Assembly: GCA_045643465.1 (NCBI GenBank)
Contig: JAZUKV010000002.1
Coordinates: 16,579-80,578, forward strand
DNA from: CAG-492 sp045643465
Lineage (GTDB): Bacteria > Bacillota > Clostridia > TANB77 > CAG-508
Direction of reading: 5' to 3'
DNA: 64,000 bases
Below are positions 62,306 through 64,000 of this stretch, one piece after another. The position numbers and the translations under genes were made by a program. Each line of letters starts with the position of its first letter. Position 1 is the first letter of the stretch. The notes beneath the pieces are model-generated. The model searched no databases and was not told where the DNA came from. It saw only the letters and a program-made list of their open reading frames with translations.

Positions 62306-64000
62306 ATGAAAAAAGGCAGTAGTATTCAATGGAAACTAATTGCTGTATATAATATCATAGTTCTTATTGCAATGATCGTTAGTGGACTCTTTATCTTATG
62401 GCAACTTGAAGAATATGAATATGGTAAGATTGAAGATGAACTAACAGCAATAACTAGTAACTTTATGAGTGTTACTTTGGAAAATGATTCTGAAGAAACA
62501 ATCATAAATACATTCAAAGCATATCTTGAAGAAAACTCTTCATTCTATACTGATAAAAATACAGAACTATTTGTTTTAGACAACCTTGGTAATTACCTAT
62601 TTAGTTCTGTAGCAAATCAAGAATTTGATGAAAAAGAATTTTCAAGAAGTGCAATTATATCAGCTATTAATGGTACAAAGAAATTTGAAAAAATAAAAGA
62701 TAAAGATAATAACGAATTAATGACTTATGCATCTCCTGTATCAATATCAGGTGAAGTAAAAGTAATAATCTATACAAGAATGTTAACAACAAGTGTTGTT
62801 GATACAATTGAAAAAACAAGAACAATTATTGTTCTATCAACAGTCATAGCAATGATGCTTTCAGTAGTCACTGGATTTATCTTTGCAAAAACTCTAACAG
62901 ACCCTATTAAAGATTTAACTAATACAGCATCAAAAATGGCTCGTGGTGAAATCTATCAATCAGTAGATGTTAAGGGTAATGATGAAATAGGACAACTTGC
63001 AAGAACATTCAATTTCATGTCAGTAGAACTAAATAAGACGCTATCTGATATTACAAATGAAAAAAATAAACTCCAAACTGTATTCGAACATATGCAAGAT
63101 GGTATTATAGCTTTTAATACTAAAGGTGAAATCATCCATGCAAACCAAGCACTATATGACATACTAGAAAATCATAAAAAAATATTTAACATTAATGATC
63201 TTACAAATATATTAAATATCCAAATAGACATAGATGAATTTATTAGATCAAATTCAAACATGATAAAAAATCATGAACTTACATATAAGAAAAAAATATT
63301 AAACATAGTAGTAGTTAACTATCTTAATGATAAGAAAGTTACAGAAGGTATCATTGTAATGATACAAGATGCTACAGAACAAAGAAAACTTGATAACATG
63401 AGAAAAGAATTCGTTGCTAACGTATCACATGAACTTCGTACTCCTCTTACAACAGTAAAAGGATATGTTGAAACTCTTATGGATGGTCAAGTTGATGATG
63501 AAGAAACAAAAGAAAGATTCTTAAGAGTTATTAATAATGAAACAGATAGAATGACATTCCTTGTTCATGACTTACTAGAACTATCTAGATTTGATAACTC
63601 TCAAATAAAACTAGAAAAAACAGATGTAGATATTTATGAACTTGTTAGTGATGCTTGTCTTGCACAAAAGATTACAGCTAACAATAAAAAACAAAATCTA
63701 GTTGTAGATTTACCTAGTGATAAACTTTTAATAAGAGTAGATTCAAGAAGAATTATTCAAGTTGTAACTAACTTACTATCAAATGCTATTAAGTATTCAG
63801 ATGAAGGAGCAACTATTAAAGTTTATTCAGATAGAAATGATGAACAAATAGAAATCATAGTTGAAGATAATGGTATGGGAATACCTAAAGAAGACCTTTC
63901 TAGAATATTTGAAAGATTCTATCGTGTTGATAAAGCAAGATCTAGAGCAATGGGAGGAACAGGTTTAGGCTTACCGATTGCAAAAGAAATAATGCAACTT
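62306..64000 (+). CDS. walK: Sensor histidine kinase WalK, 3' end cut by window
   Basis: The frame is open from ATG 62306 (AAGGAG seven bases upstream) to the window end, 565 codons. Order: membrane helix (about 10-32), extracytoplasmic PAS-like domain, second helix (about 172-196), HAMP (TDPIKDLTNTASKMARGE), PAS (about 250-355), HisKA with phospho-His375 in VANVSHELRTPLTTVKGY, and ATPase domain with N box NLLSNAIKYSD, DNGMGIP and GGTGLGLPIAKEI. This is the WalK layout. It is separated from walR by 85 A-rich bases. Leucine codons are mostly CTA/CTT, unlike TTA in walR and the rest of the window. Confidence 0.92.
   Translation, partial: MKKGSSIQWKLIAVYNIIVLIAMIVSGLFILWQLEEYEYGKIEDELTAITSNFMSVTLENDSEETIINTFKAYLEENSSFYTDKNTELFVLDNLGNYLFSSVANQEFDEKEFSRSAIISAINGTKKFEKIKDKDNNELMTYASPVSISGEVKVIIYTRMLTTSVVDTIEKTRTIIVLSTVIAMMLSVVTGFIFAKTLTDPIKDLTNTASKMARGEIYQSVDVKGNDEIGQLARTFNFMSVELNKTLSDITNEKNKLQTVFEHMQDGIIAFNTKGEIIHANQALYDILENHKKIFNINDLTNILNIQIDIDEFIRSNSNMIKNHELTYKKKILNIVVVNYLNDKKVTEGIIVMIQDATEQRKLDNMRKEFVANVSHELRTPLTTVKGYVETLMDGQVDDEETKERFLRVINNETDRMTFLVHDLLELSRFDNSQIKLEKTDVDIYELVSDACLAQKITANNKKQNLVVDLPSDKLLIRVDSRRIIQVVTNLLSNAIKYSDEGATIKVYSDRNDEQIEIIVEDNGMGIPKEDLSRIFERFYRVDKARSRAMGGTGLGLPIAKEIMQL

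Overview
The window is a very AT-rich (estimated by eye, not counted), densely coded stretch from a low-GC Gram-positive bacterium, most likely a member of Clostridia (Bacillota) and plausibly a gut lineage. The signs are AGGAGG-type ribosome sites, standard code with TGA used as stop, a CIRCE/HrcA heat-shock operon, an MraZ-led dcw cluster, a MurE with the meso-DAP motif DNPR, a dipicolinate synthase subunit (spore formation), a WalRK pair, BspA-type leucine-rich surface proteins and a sortase. No phage, insertion sequence, plasmid genes or CRISPR array are visible.

Layout. 1-2185: two tandem BspA-type LRR surface proteins, the first cut by the window edge, the second with its signal peptide one base out of frame from its ribosome site. 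2367-9079: topA, mntP, priA, def, fmt. 9269-9976: a lone HNH nuclease. 10060-14832: CIRCE-controlled hrcA-grpE-dnaK-dnaJ. 15012-18789: ppa, a membrane TPR protein, dpaA, a tiny pilin-like protein, a ROK kinase. 18829-18920: tRNA-Ser(TGA). 19298-31843: a 4181-residue surface adhesin with about 20 Cna_B modules, nine of which alternate with a second module of about 140 residues. 32007-32213: tRNA-Gly and tRNA-Cys. 32422-32886: small DUF1653-like protein. 33009-42386: dcw cluster mraZ, rsmH (frameshifted), ftsL-like, a PASTA-type PBP, murE, mraY, ftsW/spoVE, murG, then a convergent second PASTA-PBP. 44766-49308: comM, dprA, yraN, rsmA, sortase. 49340-53066 (minus): Xre regulator, SPFH protein, NfeD, RqcH. 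53227-61338: a 2703-residue cyclic beta-1,2-glucan synthase. 61377-64000: walR and the start of walK, cut by the window end.

How it fits together. The largest theme is the cell envelope: lipid II synthesis and its use (murE, mraY, murG, SEDS protein, two PBPs), the WalRK system that normally watches wall metabolism, a giant sortase-type adhesin whose anchor reads SVKTG rather than LPXTG, a sortase 17 kb away that could attach it, and a beta-glucan synthase. The rest is housekeeping: translation start and quality control (def, fmt, rsmA, rqcH), chaperones, replication restart and DNA uptake.

Most worth a second look: the composite-repeat adhesin; the apparent one-base indels in the BspA gene, rsmH and possibly dprA (biological switching, decay or assembly error); the three AAGTGG boxes at exact 10-base spacing before mraZ; a dispersed short element shared by three intergenic regions; and the shifted leucine-codon use in walK.
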